In this document: in pieces, positions 32,594-42,001 of the stretch | How positions within the stretch are numbered: the stretch's first letter is position 1 | Layout of the letters: each line of letters begins with the position of its first letter | Assembly: GCA_963774555.1 (NCBI GenBank) | Contig: CAVZFL010000002.1 | Span: 620,001 to 684,000, forward strand | DNA: 64,000 nucleotides | From: VRUE01 sp963774555 | GTDB taxonomy: Bacteria; Actinomycetota; Thermoleophilia; Solirubrobacterales; 70-9 | Reading direction: 5' to 3' | The notes under the pieces: generated by a model | What the model was told of the DNA's origin: nothing | Database searches by the model: none | The model's input: the letters and a program-made list of their open reading frames with translations, nothing else | Made by a program: the position numbers and the translations under genes

Positions 32594-33364
32594 TTGGCTG
32601 AGTTGGAGATACGTAATCTGCACGTGAGCGTTGAGGACAAAGAGATCCTCCGCGGCCTCGACCTCGACGTCGAGAAGGGCAAGGTCCACGCCCTGATGGG
32701 GCCGAACGGATCGGGCAAGTCGACCCTCGCCAACGCGATCATGGGCCACCCGGCGCTGGAGGTGACCGAGGGCACGATCACCTTCAAGGGCGAGGACATC
32801 ACCGAGGCCGACCCCGACGTGCGCTCGCAGGCGGGCCTCTTCATGGCCTTCCAGTACCCGGTCTCGATCCCCGGCGTCTCGGTCAGCAAGTACCTGCGGA
32901 TGATCATCAACGCCCGGCGCGAGGCGCGCGGCGAAGAGGCGATCAAGATCAAAGACTTCGCCAAGGTCGCCCAGGAGGCGATGGCGCTGGCCAACATCCC
33001 CAAAGACTTCTCCAGCCGCTACCTCAACGACGGCTTCTCCGGCGGCGAGAAGAAGCGGATGGAGCTGCTGCAGTTGGCGCTGCTGCGGCCTGAGGTCGCG
33101 GTGCTCGACGAGACCGACTCGGGGCTCGACATCGACGCGCTGCGCACGGTCGCCGAGGGCGTCAACCAGTTCGCCGGCCCGGACATGGGCGTGCTGATCA
33201 TCACCCACTACCAGCGCATCCTGCACATGGTCAAGCCGGACTTCGTCCATGTCATGTTCGAGGGACGGATCGTCAAGGAAGGCGGGCCGGAGCTGGTGGG
33301 CGTGCTGGAGGAGAAGGGCTACGGCTGGATTCGCGAGGAGGTAGAGGCGGGCGCCACCGCCTGA
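32594..33364 (+). CDS. sufC: SUF Fe-S assembly ATPase SufC
   Basis: A 256-residue ABC-type ATPase with Walker A GPNGSGKST, the SufC-specific Q-loop region FMAFQYPVSIPGVS, signature FSGGEKKRMELLQLALL and Walker B VAVLDETDSGLDID. It forms the SufBC2D scaffold complex in the cytoplasm. I choose TTG 32594, 5 nt after AGGAG; GTG 32588 overlaps that site. It follows the Rrf2 regulator by 38 nt and precedes sufS by 10 nt. Confidence 0.96.
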   Translation: MAELEIRNLHVSVEDKEILRGLDLDVEKGKVHALMGPNGSGKSTLANAIMGHPALEVTEGTITFKGEDITEADPDVRSQAGLFMAFQYPVSIPGVSVSKYLRMIINARREARGEEAIKIKDFAKVAQEAMALANIPKDFSSRYLNDGFSGGEKKRMELLQLALLRPEVAVLDETDSGLDIDALRTVAEGVNQFAGPDMGVLIITHYQRILHMVKPDFVHVMFEGRIVKEGGPELVGVLEEKGYGWIREEVEAGATA

Positions 33365-33374
33365 CCTCAGGAGC

Positions 33375-34628
33375 ATGGAGCCGACGACGACACAGGGCTC
33401 CGCGTTCCCGATCGAGAAGGTCCGTGCCGCTTTCCCGGCGCTGGAGCGGGAGGTGCACGGGCAGCCGATCGCCTACCTCGACAGCGGCGCCAGCGCCCAG
33501 CGGGTGCTGGCCTCGATCCAAGCGGTCGACCGCTACGAGCGCGACCACCACTCCAACGTCCACCGCGGCTCGCACACGCTCTCGGCCGAGGCGACGGCGG
33601 CCTACGAGGGGGCGCGGGCGACCGTCGCCGACCACCTCGGCGCCGCCGACCGGCGAGAGGTCGTCTTCGTCCGCAACGCGACCGAGGCGATCAACCTGGT
33701 CGCAAGGGCCTGGGGGGACGCCAACGTCGGCGCGGGCGACCGCATCGTCCTCACCGAGATGGAGCACCACTCCAACATCGTCCCCTGGCAGCAGCTGGCC
33801 GAGCGGGTCGGGGCGGAGATCGATTGGGTGGACGTGGGCGAGGACGGCCTGCTGGACGTGGACACGTTCAACGCCGCGCTAGAGCGCGGCCCGAAGATCG
33901 TCGCCGTCACCCACGTCTCCAACGTGCTCGGCACGGAGAACCCGCTGGCTGAGATCTCGCGCCTGGCCCACGAGGCAGGCGCGCTGGTGCTGGCCGATGG
34001 TGCCCAGGGCGCGCCGAAGATGGCGGTCGACGTCGCCGAGCTCGGAGTCGACTTCTACGCCCTAACCGGCCACAAGCTCTACGCCCCGACCGGGATCGGC
34101 GCGCTGTGGACCCGCCTCGATCTGCTGCGGGCGATGCCGCCCTTCCTCGGCGGCGGCTCGATGATCCGCAAGGTGACCAAGGAGGTCACGACCTACGCCG
34201 ATCCGCCGGCGCGCTTCGAGGCCGGCACGCCGGCGATCGCCCAGGCGGTCGGCATGGCCTCGGCGCTGCGCTGGCTCGACGGGCTCGGGATGGACGCGGT
34301 GCTGGAGCACGAGCGCGAGGTCACCGCCTACGCACTCGACCGCCTCCCCGAGGTGCCCGGACTTCGCATCTTCGGACCGCCCGCCTCCTCGACCCGGATC
34401 GGTCCAGTCTCCTTCGAGCTCGACGGCGTCCACGCCCATGACGTCTCCGAGATCCTCGACCGTCACGCGGTCGCGGTTCGCGCCGGCCACCACTGCGCCC
34501 AGCCGCTGATGGACCGCCTCGGCATCCCCGCCACCGCTCGCGCCAGCTTCGGCGTCTACACCACCCCTGAGGAGATCGACCGCCTGGTCGACGGCCTCCA
34601 CGACGCCCGCAAGATCTTCGGCCTCTAA
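33375..34628 (+). CDS. sufS: Cysteine desulfurase SufS
   Basis: A 417-residue PLP enzyme supplying persulfide sulfur for cluster assembly. Key segments are AYLDSGASAQ, the substrate region FVRNATEAINLVA, the PLP lysine in LTGHKLYAPTGIG and the catalytic cysteine in VRAGHHCAQPLM. CAGGAGC precedes the ATG. SufU, encoded 1.6 kb downstream after an inverted gene, is the expected sulfur acceptor. The stop overlaps by 4 nt the stop of the converging AlbA-type gene. Confidence 0.97.
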   Translation: MEPTTTQGSAFPIEKVRAAFPALEREVHGQPIAYLDSGASAQRVLASIQAVDRYERDHHSNVHRGSHTLSAEATAAYEGARATVADHLGAADRREVVFVRNATEAINLVARAWGDANVGAGDRIVLTEMEHHSNIVPWQQLAERVGAEIDWVDVGEDGLLDVDTFNAALERGPKIVAVTHVSNVLGTENPLAEISRLAHEAGALVLADGAQGAPKMAVDVAELGVDFYALTGHKLYAPTGIGALWTRLDLLRAMPPFLGGGSMIRKVTKEVTTYADPPARFEAGTPAIAQAVGMASALRWLDGLGMDAVLEHEREVTAYALDRLPEVPGLRIFGPPASSTRIGPVSFELDGVHAHDVSEILDRHAVAVRAGHHCAQPLMDRLGIPATARASFGVYTTPEEIDRLVDGLHDARKIFGL

Positions 34629-36064
34629 GAACTCGAAGAAGAGCGCCGAAGGCGCCAATAACCGCGCCTATCCTTGGGGGATGTGGCGACATGATCGAGC
34701 AGCTCAGCGTCACGGAGTCCGCGCAGATGTTTCAGCGCGGTGGGTCTAGAGACGCCGAGTAGTTCGGCTGCCTGCGACGTCGTGATCCGATCTTCCCGGA
34801 TCACGAACTCGACAAACCGCTCGGATCCCACCGGAAGCCACTGCATCATGCGCCTCGCAAGCGGGTCGACCAAAAGCGTCACTCGCACCGATCCGGCAAG
34901 CTCGGAATAGACGGGGTCCGGCAGGCCGACACGACCCATCTCCTCGAACATGCGGTTCACACCCTCCCCCGACTCGCGACCAAATCCAAGGTCGCTCAGC
35001 GCCCGCGCAATTCTGGGATTGCGCGCGAACCGGCTCGATCGGATGCTCTCGAGGCGAACCAACCCGGGGAGACGGCCAGGGCTCTCGACCTCAAGCCGAT
35101 CATCAAAGATCTCGACCCGGATGTGATCGCCGCCGATGCTGTACGAGCGGTGCGTCACGGCGTTCACGATCGCCTCGAGCCAGACGACCTCCGGAATGAT
35201 GGTTTGATCGACGAACCGACCCTCGCTCCCAAGCCGGATTGCTTTCGGCAGCAGTTCCTGAATTCGGTCCCGCGCAGCCTCAATCTGGAACGGGATTGGG
35301 CCTTCAAGACGTTCGTCATGAATTACGTTTGCGCGGACGCCGGTCTCACGTGACGACCCCTGATATCGGAGGACTCTCAGGGTTGCCTCGGGAAGATGCG
35401 CCTGCGGGCTCTTTCCGAGCGCCATTAGACCCGCCACAGTAAGCCGCAGGCGACCCCCTTCGCGGTCCGCCAAACCACGTGCGCACAGCACCTCCTCACG
35501 GGAGGTATTCGCCCTCACGCTGTCGACATAGCGAACGACCAAGCGCTCGTCGACGTCCTCCAGACTCGTTCGTTCAAGCGCTGACGCGTCATATGTGGAT
35601 TCGCCCTTGTCGTAGCGAAGCTCTTGTGCCTCCAAAAGACCTAGCCGACGGTTCTCGTCACCAACACGGAGAAAGGTCTCGCCCTTTGCCGTCTCATGGG
35701 CACGCTCACTCGAATCGACCTCGATCAGGACTATCTCGTCATCCTCACCGTTGCTGTTCACGCAGGAGAGCAGCTCGAAGCGATGCCTCACAGGAGGACG
35801 GGTGAAATCCATTGCAGCCTGCCGCCAATCGTTGACTCGACTGCTGGAAGCGACTCCCTCGATCTTGCCGTCGTGAATGCCGGCAGCAATGAGACCGCCC
35901 TCAGCGTTGGCGAAGCCCACCAGAAGGTCCGCCAGAGTCCGAGCCTGCGTCCTGGCGCTGATCCGCTCCAGCCACTGATCCTCTTTCTGTTTTATGAGAA
36001 AGTCGATCGCTCGCTCGCCGGGCAGGAGTCGAATCCCATCGATACCGGCGTCTCGCGTCTTCAT
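34625..36064 (-). CDS. AlbA_2/Schlafen-type regulator or RecG-like ATPase-domain protein
   Basis: A 479-residue protein. An N-terminal AlbA_2 domain (about 15-130: LADLLVGFANAEGGLIAAGI) is followed by a helical linker, a GHKL-like ATPase region (EAIVNAVTHRSYSIGGDHIR, IFDDRLEVESPGRLP) and a C-terminal winged helix (ITTSQAAELLGVSRPTALKH). Proteins of this make-up are often annotated as transcriptional regulators or RecG-like. The ATG has TATGTT (36071-36076) exactly 6 nt upstream. Base composition is visibly lower in GC than its neighbours, and the gene is inverted inside the suf locus, suggesting insertion. Confidence 0.85.
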   Translation of the reverse strand: MKTRDAGIDGIRLLPGERAIDFLIKQKEDQWLERISARTQARTLADLLVGFANAEGGLIAAGIHDGKIEGVASSSRVNDWRQAAMDFTRPPVRHRFELLSCVNSNGEDDEIVLIEVDSSERAHETAKGETFLRVGDENRRLGLLEAQELRYDKGESTYDASALERTSLEDVDERLVVRYVDSVRANTSREEVLCARGLADREGGRLRLTVAGLMALGKSPQAHLPEATLRVLRYQGSSRETGVRANVIHDERLEGPIPFQIEAARDRIQELLPKAIRLGSEGRFVDQTIIPEVVWLEAIVNAVTHRSYSIGGDHIRVEIFDDRLEVESPGRLPGLVRLESIRSSRFARNPRIARALSDLGFGRESGEGVNRMFEEMGRVGLPDPVYSELAGSVRVTLLVDPLARRMMQWLPVGSERFVEFVIREDRITTSQAAELLGVSRPTALKHLRGLRDAELLDHVATSPKDRRGYWRLRRSSSSS

Positions 36065-36076
36065 TCTTGAAACATA

Positions 36077-36111
36077 TCAGCTTCATGAAAGAGTTTAATC
36101 ATTAGCTGATG
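36077..36111. promoter_or_regulatory. Operator candidate for the AlbA-type gene
   Basis: ATCAGCTTCATGA and TCATTAGCTGAT form an imperfect inverted repeat directly upstream of the TATGTT -10-like element. The gene encodes a C-terminal winged helix, so autoregulation is plausible. Confidence 0.5.
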
Positions 36112-36216
36112 AGCCAAGTTCAGAGCAGGCTTTTACCTGCAAACCCGCATGATCACCTTGGCGTATCGTCTAAGTGCTCTAAAAACCAAGGACGGCCATC
36201 CGCTAGCCTCGCTCTG

Positions 36217-36654
36217 ATGGACGAGCTCTACCGCGACCAGATCCTCGAGCACTACAAGCGGCCGCACAACTTCGGGCGGCTGGAGCAGGCCGATCTCGAG
36301 TTTGAGGACACCAACCCGTTCTGCGGCGACGAGCAGCACGTGACGATCCGGCTCGACGAGGAGGGACGAGTCGCCGAGATCGCCTTCGACGGCAAAGGTT
36401 GCGCGATCTCGACCGCGGCGACCTCGCTGCTGACCGACGAGTTGGCCGGCAAGACGCGCGAGGAGTTGCTGCACCTCCCCAAGGAGTTCGTCCTCGACCT
36501 GCTCGGCATCGACATCTCCGCCACCCGGATGAAGTGCGCGATGCTCGGCCTCAAGGTGGTGAAGAGCGCCAGCCTCGGCCAACCGGCCGAATGGGAGGAC
36601 GAGGGCGAGGTCGGCAGCCCGGACGAAGCGGCCGCCGACCTCGGATCGATCTAG
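36217..36654 (+). CDS. sufU: SufU-type Fe-S assembly/sulfur acceptor protein
   Basis: A 145-residue IscU/SufU family protein with C36 and D38 (NPFCGDE), C62 (GKGCAIS) and C107 (MKCAML). SufU of Gram-positive bacteria is a zinc protein that accepts sulfur from SufS. The ATG at 36217 is selected because TAGCCT (36204-36209) lies 7 nt upstream, giving it its own leaderless promoter now that it is cut off from sufCS by the inverted gene. The frame is open to 36109 but those codons show no family sequence. Confidence 0.95.
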   Translation: MDELYRDQILEHYKRPHNFGRLEQADLEFEDTNPFCGDEQHVTIRLDEEGRVAEIAFDGKGCAISTAATSLLTDELAGKTREELLHLPKEFVLDLLGIDISATRMKCAMLGLKVVKSASLGQPAEWEDEGEVGSPDEAAADLGSI

Positions 36655-36661
36655 GCCTCGC

Positions 36662-37459
36662 TCAGGCGCCTTCCCCTTCCATCGGGTTGGGTTTGATCAC
36701 GGCAAAGACGGCGCCGAAGGGATCGCTGACCACGGCGAAGCGGCCGGCGACGATGTCCATCGGCTCCATGTTGACGCTGCCGCCGAGCTCCTTCAGCTTC
36801 GCCACCGTGGCGTCGGTATCGTCAACGGCGAAGTAGGTGAGCCAGTTCGCCGGCACCTCGTCCGGCACCCGACCGGTGATGTCGAGCATGCCACCGACGC
36901 TGTTGCCGTCGACCTGCAGGCCGGTATAGGTGCCGACGTTCTCGACCTCCATGTCTTCGTAGGTCCAGCCGAAGACGGCGCTGTAGAACGCCTTCGCTGC
37001 GGCCGTATCGCGCGTGTTGAGCTCGTTCCAGGAGAGCGCGTTGGCCTCGTTGACGACCTGCGCGCCGATGAACGTTCCCGGCTGCCAGACGCCGAAGACT
37101 GCGCCGGTGGTGTCGGCGAAGACCGCCATGCGGCCGAGGTCCATCACGTCCATCGGCTCGGCCATCACCATGCCGCCGGCCTCGCGGACCTTGGCCGCCG
37201 TCGCATCGGCGTCCTCGACCGAGACGTAGGAGCTCCAGGCCGGCGGCTGGCCCTCCTGCATCAGCGGCATCACGCCGGCAACCGGCTTGTCGCGCAGCAT
37301 CGCCTGGCGGTAGCCACCGGTCTGCTCGGAGTTCTCGCCCTCCGGGACGCTCCAGCCGAAGAGGTCGCCATAGAATGCCGCGGCTGCGTCGATGTCGGGG
37401 GTGCCCAGGTCGACCCAACAAGGGGTACCCGGGACGTAACTGGTCCGCTCGCTCATCAT
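36662..37459 (-). CDS. Two-domain VOC (glyoxalase-fold) protein
   Basis: A 265-residue protein made of two tandem vicinal-oxygen-chelate modules: GTPCWVDLGTPDIDAAAAFY at the first and ALSWNELNTRDTAAAKAFYS at the second, each ending in a GAVFGVWQP or GAVFAVIKP strand. Such proteins bind a metal or small hydrophobic ligands; some give antibiotic tolerance. Substrate not predictable. It converges on sufU and is divergent from the Rieske gene. Confidence 0.88.
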   Translation of the reverse strand: MMSERTSYVPGTPCWVDLGTPDIDAAAAFYGDLFGWSVPEGENSEQTGGYRQAMLRDKPVAGVMPLMQEGQPPAWSSYVSVEDADATAAKVREAGGMVMAEPMDVMDLGRMAVFADTTGAVFGVWQPGTFIGAQVVNEANALSWNELNTRDTAAAKAFYSAVFGWTYEDMEVENVGTYTGLQVDGNSVGGMLDITGRVPDEVPANWLTYFAVDDTDATVAKLKELGGSVNMEPMDIVAGRFAVVSDPFGAVFAVIKPNPMEGEGA

Positions 37460-37497
37460 CGCTCCAATCGTCGAAGGCTTGAGCTTGCGATCCTTTC

Positions 37498-37524
37498 AGG
37501 TCGCTAAAATCCGACCTCTACACT
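37498..37524 (+). promoter_or_regulatory. Promoter/operator of the Rieske-sufBD operon
   Basis: An inverted repeat AGGTCG (37498-37503) and CGACCT (37512-37517) abuts TACACT (37519-37524), which lies 9 nt before the GTG start. The repeat occupies the -35 to -10 spacer, a position suited to repression, possibly by the Rrf2 protein. Confidence 0.5.
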
Positions 37525-37533
37525 AGGAATAAC

Positions 37534-37866
37534 GTGACGGACGGCACAACCACAAGCAAAGTCAGCATCTGCCCAGCGGGTGAGCTGCCGCCTGGCTCGA
37601 CCCGTTTGGTCGAGCACGAGGGGCGCAAGATCGGCGTCTTCAACTGCGAGGGCACGCTTTATGCGATCGAGGATCGCTGCTCGCACGACGACGGGCCGCT
37701 GGCCGAGGGCGAGTTCGACCCCGCAGCCTGTACCGTCGAGTGTCCACGTCACGGCTCCCTCTTCGACCTGAGCACCGGTAGGCCGAAGACCCTCCCAGCT
37801 TTCGCCCCGGTGCAAACGTTCCCGATAGCCATCGAGGACGACACCATCACCCTGGAGGTTCCCTAG
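37534..37866 (+). CDS. Rieske [2Fe-2S] ferredoxin-like protein
   Basis: A 110-residue protein with the Rieske ligands C49-x-H51 (DRCSHDDG) and C70-x-x-H73 (ECPRHGS). It resembles the ferredoxin subunit of aromatic dioxygenases, but with sufB starting 3 nt downstream it more likely supplies electrons to, or is matured with, the SUF machinery. GTG start at 37534. Confidence 0.92.
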   Translation: MTDGTTTSKVSICPAGELPPGSTRLVEHEGRKIGVFNCEGTLYAIEDRCSHDDGPLAEGEFDPAACTVECPRHGSLFDLSTGRPKTLPAFAPVQTFPIAIEDDTITLEVP

Positions 37867-37869
37867 ACC

Positions 37870-39303
37870 ATGGCCACACCCGAGGTCGTCGCAGAGAAGA
37901 GAGAGCTTGCCGGCATCAACGCCGACTACAAGGAGAAGTTCGGCTTCCACGATTCCGAGTCGGGCTACGCCTACAAGGCGCCGAAGGGCCTCTCGCGCGA
38001 GGTGGTCGAATCGATCTCCGAGTACAAGGACGAGCCGCAGTGGATGCGGGACTTCCGGCTGAAGGCGCTGGAGCACTTCTACTCGCGCCCGACCCCGACC
38101 TGGGGCGGCAACCTCGGCCAGATCGACTTCGACGACATCCATTACTTCGTCCGCGCCTCGGAGAAGAACAGCCGCGACTGGAGCGAGGTCCCCGAGGACA
38201 TCAAGAACACCTTCGACCGACTCGGCATCCCCGAGGCGGAGCGCAAATTCCTCTCCGGGGTCGGCGCCCAGTACGAGTCCGAGGTCGTCTACCACCAGGT
38301 CAACGAGAAGCTCGAGGCCCAGGGCGTGATCTTCACCGACATGGACACGGCACTGCGCGAGCACGAGGACCTGGTGCGCGAGTACTGGGCGACGATCATC
38401 CCGCCCAACGACAACAAGCTGGCGGCGCTCAACAGCGCTGTCTGGTCGGGCGGCTCCTTCGTCTACGTGCCGGCCGGGGTCAAGGTCGAGATGCCGCTGC
38501 AGGCCTACTTCCGGATCAACACCGAGAACATGGGCCAGTTCGAGCGCACCCTGATCATCTGCGAGGAGGGCGCCGACGTCCACTACATCGAGGGCTGCAC
38601 GGCACCGGTCTACTCCAGCGACTCGCTGCACTCCGCGGTGGTCGAGATCTGCGCCAAGCCGAGCTCGCGGGTCCGCTACACGACGGTGCAGAACTGGTCG
38701 CAGAACGTCTTCAACCTGGTCACCAAGCGCGCGGTCGCCCACGAGAAGGCGACGATGGAGTGGGTCGACTGCAACCTCGGCTCGAAGCTGACGATGAAGT
38801 ACCCCTCGATCTACCTGCTCGGGCCCGAAGCCCACGGCGAGATCCTCTCGATCGCCTTCGCCGGCGACGGCCAGCACCAGGATGCCGGTGGCAAGATCAT
38901 CCACGCCGCGCCCCGCACCTCGTCCTCGATCTTCTCCAAGTCGATCTCCAAGGACGGCGGCCGGGCGACCTACCGCGGCCTGCTCGAAATCGCCGACGGG
39001 GCGACCGAGTCGCGCTCCAAGGTGGTCTGCGACGCGCTGCTGCTCGACGAGGACTCGCGCTCGGACACCTACCCGACGATCCGCATCGACGAGAACGACG
39101 CCAACGTCGGCCACGAGGCGACCGTCTCCAAGATCGGCGACGAGCAGCTCTTCTACCTGCAGAGCCGCGGGCTCGACGAGGAGGAGGCCTCGAAGATGAT
39201 CGTCAACGGCTTCATCGAGCCGGTGACCAAAGAGCTGCCGATGGAGTACGCGGTCGAGCTCAACCGGCTGATCGAGTTGCAGATGGAGGGAAGCATTGGC
39301 TGA
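37870..39303 (+). CDS. sufB: Fe-S scaffold subunit SufB
   Basis: A 477-residue SufB. Typical segments are KEKFGFHDSESGYAYKAPKG, FRINTENMGQFERTLIICEE, VHYIEGCTAPVYSSDSLHSA and KSISKDGGRATYRGLLEIAD, followed by GFIEPVTKELPMEYAVELNR at the end. It is the cluster-building subunit of SufBC2D. It starts 3 nt after the Rieske gene and overlaps sufD by 8 nt. Confidence 0.97.
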   Translation: MATPEVVAEKRELAGINADYKEKFGFHDSESGYAYKAPKGLSREVVESISEYKDEPQWMRDFRLKALEHFYSRPTPTWGGNLGQIDFDDIHYFVRASEKNSRDWSEVPEDIKNTFDRLGIPEAERKFLSGVGAQYESEVVYHQVNEKLEAQGVIFTDMDTALREHEDLVREYWATIIPPNDNKLAALNSAVWSGGSFVYVPAGVKVEMPLQAYFRINTENMGQFERTLIICEEGADVHYIEGCTAPVYSSDSLHSAVVEICAKPSSRVRYTTVQNWSQNVFNLVTKRAVAHEKATMEWVDCNLGSKLTMKYPSIYLLGPEAHGEILSIAFAGDGQHQDAGGKIIHAAPRTSSSIFSKSISKDGGRATYRGLLEIADGATESRSKVVCDALLLDEDSRSDTYPTIRIDENDANVGHEATVSKIGDEQLFYLQSRGLDEEEASKMIVNGFIEPVTKELPMEYAVELNRLIELQMEGSIG

Positions 39304-40405
39304 GGTCGCGACGCTGCCACCCCTTCCCGACCAGAAGTCGAAGGGGTGGGAATTCACCGACCTCTCAGGGCTCGACCTCGACTCCTACGAGGCGGGCTCG
39401 GTCGACGCCTCGATCGCGGGTGCGGCGGGAGCGACCGTGCTGCCGCTGGCCGAGGCGGTGGAGTCGCATCCCGAGCTGGTCGAGGGACGGCTCGGCGCCC
39501 TCGCACCCGCCGACGATCCTTTCGTGGCCCGCAACGACGCCACCTGGAGCGACGGTGTCCTCGTCCACGTGCCGGCCGGCGTCAAGGTCGAGGAGCCGAT
39601 CCGGGTCGAGCTGCCGGTCGCTGAGCCGGGCGCCGCGCTCTCCTGGCGCACCTTGATCGTGCTGGAGGAGGGGGCCGAGGCAGAGGTCTGGGAGCACTGG
39701 TCCTCGCCGAGCGACGAGGTCGACGCGCTGCTCAACTCCGTCGTCGAGCTGCATGTGGGACAGGCGGCGACGCTGCGCTACGTCAACACCCAGGACATCT
39801 CCGAGCGGGCCTGGATCTTCGCCACCCAGCGCGCCGAGGTGGAGCGCGACGGTCGCCTCGACTGGGCCGCCCTCGGCTTCGGCTCGGTCAACGGAAAGGT
39901 GCGGATGGAGACCAAGCTGGCCGGCCCCGGCTCCGAGGCGCGGGTCACCGGCGGCTACGCCGGCGGGCCGGGACAGCATCTCGACTACGACACGACCCAG
40001 GAGCACGCCGCGCCCAACACGAACTCCGACCTCGCCTTCCGCGGCGTCCTCGCCGCCGGCGCCACCGCAGTCTGGCGCGGCATGATCCGGGTCGACCCCG
40101 GCGCCCAGCAGACCGACGCCTTTCAGGAGAGTCGCAACTTGCTGCTCTCGACCGAGGCCCACGCCGACGCGATCCCGGGCCTTGAGATCGAAGCCGACGA
40201 CGTGCGCTGCACCCACGCAGCAGCGGTGGCCCAGATCGACGCCGACCAGCTCTTCTACCTCACCTCGCGCGGACTGGGCCCGGCGGAGGCAAGATCGCTG
40301 ATCATCGAGGGCTTCCTCGAGTCACTGGTCGAAAGGCTCGCCGAGGGGCCCGTCCGGGACGAGATCTCGGCGGCGCTGGAGCGCCGCCTCGCCGAGATCC
40401 TCTAA
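39296..40405 (+). CDS. sufD: Fe-S scaffold subunit SufD
   Basis: A 369-residue SufD with the right-handed beta-helix core (VLVHVPAGVKVEEPIRVELP, LIVLEEGAEAEVWEHWSS) and the conserved end AWRGMIRVDP-like segment, QESRNLLLSTEAHADAIPGL and FYLTSRGLGPAEARSLIIEG. It begins with TTG inside the end of sufB, so translation is coupled. It is the last gene of the operon; an inverted repeat follows at 40439-40478. Confidence 0.96.
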   Translation: MAEVATLPPLPDQKSKGWEFTDLSGLDLDSYEAGSVDASIAGAAGATVLPLAEAVESHPELVEGRLGALAPADDPFVARNDATWSDGVLVHVPAGVKVEEPIRVELPVAEPGAALSWRTLIVLEEGAEAEVWEHWSSPSDEVDALLNSVVELHVGQAATLRYVNTQDISERAWIFATQRAEVERDGRLDWAALGFGSVNGKVRMETKLAGPGSEARVTGGYAGGPGQHLDYDTTQEHAAPNTNSDLAFRGVLAAGATAVWRGMIRVDPGAQQTDAFQESRNLLLSTEAHADAIPGLEIEADDVRCTHAAAVAQIDADQLFYLTSRGLGPAEARSLIIEGFLESLVERLAEGPVRDEISAALERRLAEIL

Positions 40406-40438
40406 GCCGTCCCGGCTTCCTAGGAATAGACCCCCTGT

Positions 40439-40478
40439 GCGCCGGAACCGCTGGCCTTGCGTGCTGCGGTCCCGGCGC
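40439..40478 (+). terminator. Terminator candidate after sufD
   Basis: GCGCCGGAACCGC pairs with GCGGTCCCGGCGC (12 of 13) across a 14-nt loop, 34 nt after the sufD stop. No T-run follows. The rest of 40406-40603 shows no coding potential. Confidence 0.5.
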
Positions 40479-40603
40479 TACAAGGGAGAGGGAGAGTCAA
40501 GTGAAGACTCATCCTTAGTAAACCAGATGTGAAGAGCGCTACATCGGTAGAAAACCGCGATAAAGCAGCGGATTCACACGGACTTTTCGCAAAACGCGGG
40601 AAC

Positions 40604-42001
40604 TTATGCGTTCGCCACTGACAGTAGGTAGAGCCCGAAGCACGTGAAAGCGACCATCACCGCAAGCATCCAGTACTGCGAACGGGCTGCCTGACGGTAG
40701 TCCCCCCAGTAAGCCGTGGCACGATCGTGGGCGAGGGTCAGCCCGGCGACGTGGCCGATCACGAGCGCCCCGACCTGCACGTACCAGATCGCGTTGGCGC
40801 TGAGGATCTTGAAGTCGATGCCGCCGGAGGCGGTGCCGAAGAGGTCCGTCGTCGCCGTTCCCAGCGGATCGGAGAGCAGGTAGGTGAACTGGGCCTGCTC
40901 CTGGAAGACGAAAAGGCTGAAGTAGTGGGCGACGAGGTAGGCGAAGGCGATCGGGATCAGTGTGTGGGCGAAACCCGTCCGCAGTTTCTTCAGCGGCGGC
41001 GCGCCGCCGACCGACGCCATGCCGCGCACCCCGATCAGGTAGACGAGGGCCACGCCGGCGAAGCAGAGCAGCATGAAGATGGTGTCGGTGAGTCGCAGCG
41101 ACGAGGTCAGGCCGAAACCGGCTTCGACGAACCATTCGAAGGTCTGTTTGATCGCGCTTTTGAAGGCGCCCTCCTGCGCCCCGTCGAAGCTCGTCGAGGC
41201 GATCGAGGCAATCACCACCGCGGCCGAGCCCGGCACGGTCGCCCAGTGTGTGGAAGCCGCCAGCGGGCGGCGACGGCCCAGGCGCCCGTCCTTGACGCCG
41301 AATATGCCGAGCTCGGAGAACATCCCGAAGTAGACCGAGAAGATCTCACCCGTGCGACACCACGTCTCGACGCCGAACAGTCCCATCATCGCCAACGTGT
41401 AGAAGCTGTAGATGAGCGCCGCGAGGCCGGCGGCATGGGGTGAAAGGCCGACCGCGACTCCACCGCTGGCGCCGTAGACCACCTCGAGCCAGACGACCGC
41501 GAGCAGGCCGATCGCCGCCGGCCAGCGACCCAGTCTCCTCGGGTAGGTGAGATGGGCGGGAGACTGCCCGGCAACCGCCGAGAACGCACCCCCCACCACT
41601 CGCCCAACCGCACGCCACGGATTGAAGGCGCGGAAGACGTTGCCGAAGATGACGCTGAGCACCGGGAAACCCAGCCACACGGTGACGAAGAGGAAGGTGA
41701 GGGCGAAGTTGCGGTCGGGTGCTTCGGTCCCCTGCAGCCCCGCGTAGATGGAGAAGCCGAGCAGGAACACAGCGATCGCACCACAGACGATCTGCAGCGG
41801 AACCCCCAACAGCGCCCGCGAGAACCTCCTCCCCAGCGCGCGCCAGTGTTCCTCCTCGAAGCGCGGCGTCCGCCACCCGGCCGAGAGCGCGAAGAAGGAG
41901 ATGATCAGGACGATCGAGGCCCCCCAGGCAAAAAGCCATACCGGTATCGGCAGGTCCTTTCGCGCGACCAGCGCGTGGGCCAGCGGCAGCACCAGCGTCA
42001 T
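40604..42001 (-). CDS. Polytopic membrane protein of unknown function
   Basis: A 465-residue protein with about 11 hydrophobic helices. As far as I recall, similar actinobacterial proteins carry the annotation fenitrothion hydrolase; nothing in the sequence supports a hydrolase and I do not adopt the name. Residues such as GNVFRAFNPWRAVGR and FGVETWCRTGEIFSVYF are conserved-looking. Its start overlaps the stop of a cupredoxin-like gene (ATGA), and a small membrane gene precedes that, so the three form a module, possibly for metal handling or electron transfer. Confidence 0.75.
   Translation of the reverse strand: MTLVLPLAHALVARKDLPIPVWLFAWGASIVLIISFFALSAGWRTPRFEEEHWRALGRRFSRALLGVPLQIVCGAIAVFLLGFSIYAGLQGTEAPDRNFALTFLFVTVWLGFPVLSVIFGNVFRAFNPWRAVGRVVGGAFSAVAGQSPAHLTYPRRLGRWPAAIGLLAVVWLEVVYGASGGVAVGLSPHAAGLAALIYSFYTLAMMGLFGVETWCRTGEIFSVYFGMFSELGIFGVKDGRLGRRRPLAASTHWATVPGSAAVVIASIASTSFDGAQEGAFKSAIKQTFEWFVEAGFGLTSSLRLTDTIFMLLCFAGVALVYLIGVRGMASVGGAPPLKKLRTGFAHTLIPIAFAYLVAHYFSLFVFQEQAQFTYLLSDPLGTATTDLFGTASGGIDFKILSANAIWYVQVGALVIGHVAGLTLAHDRATAYWGDYRQAARSQYWMLAVMVAFTCFGLYLLSVANA

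Noticed and set aside
37504..39357. 617-codon minus-strand open frame
   Set aside because: Antisense to the Rieske and sufB genes; no protein-like motifs.
40604..42001. Fenitrothion hydrolase
   Set aside because: A recalled database label; the sequence shows a polytopic membrane protein without hydrolase motifs.
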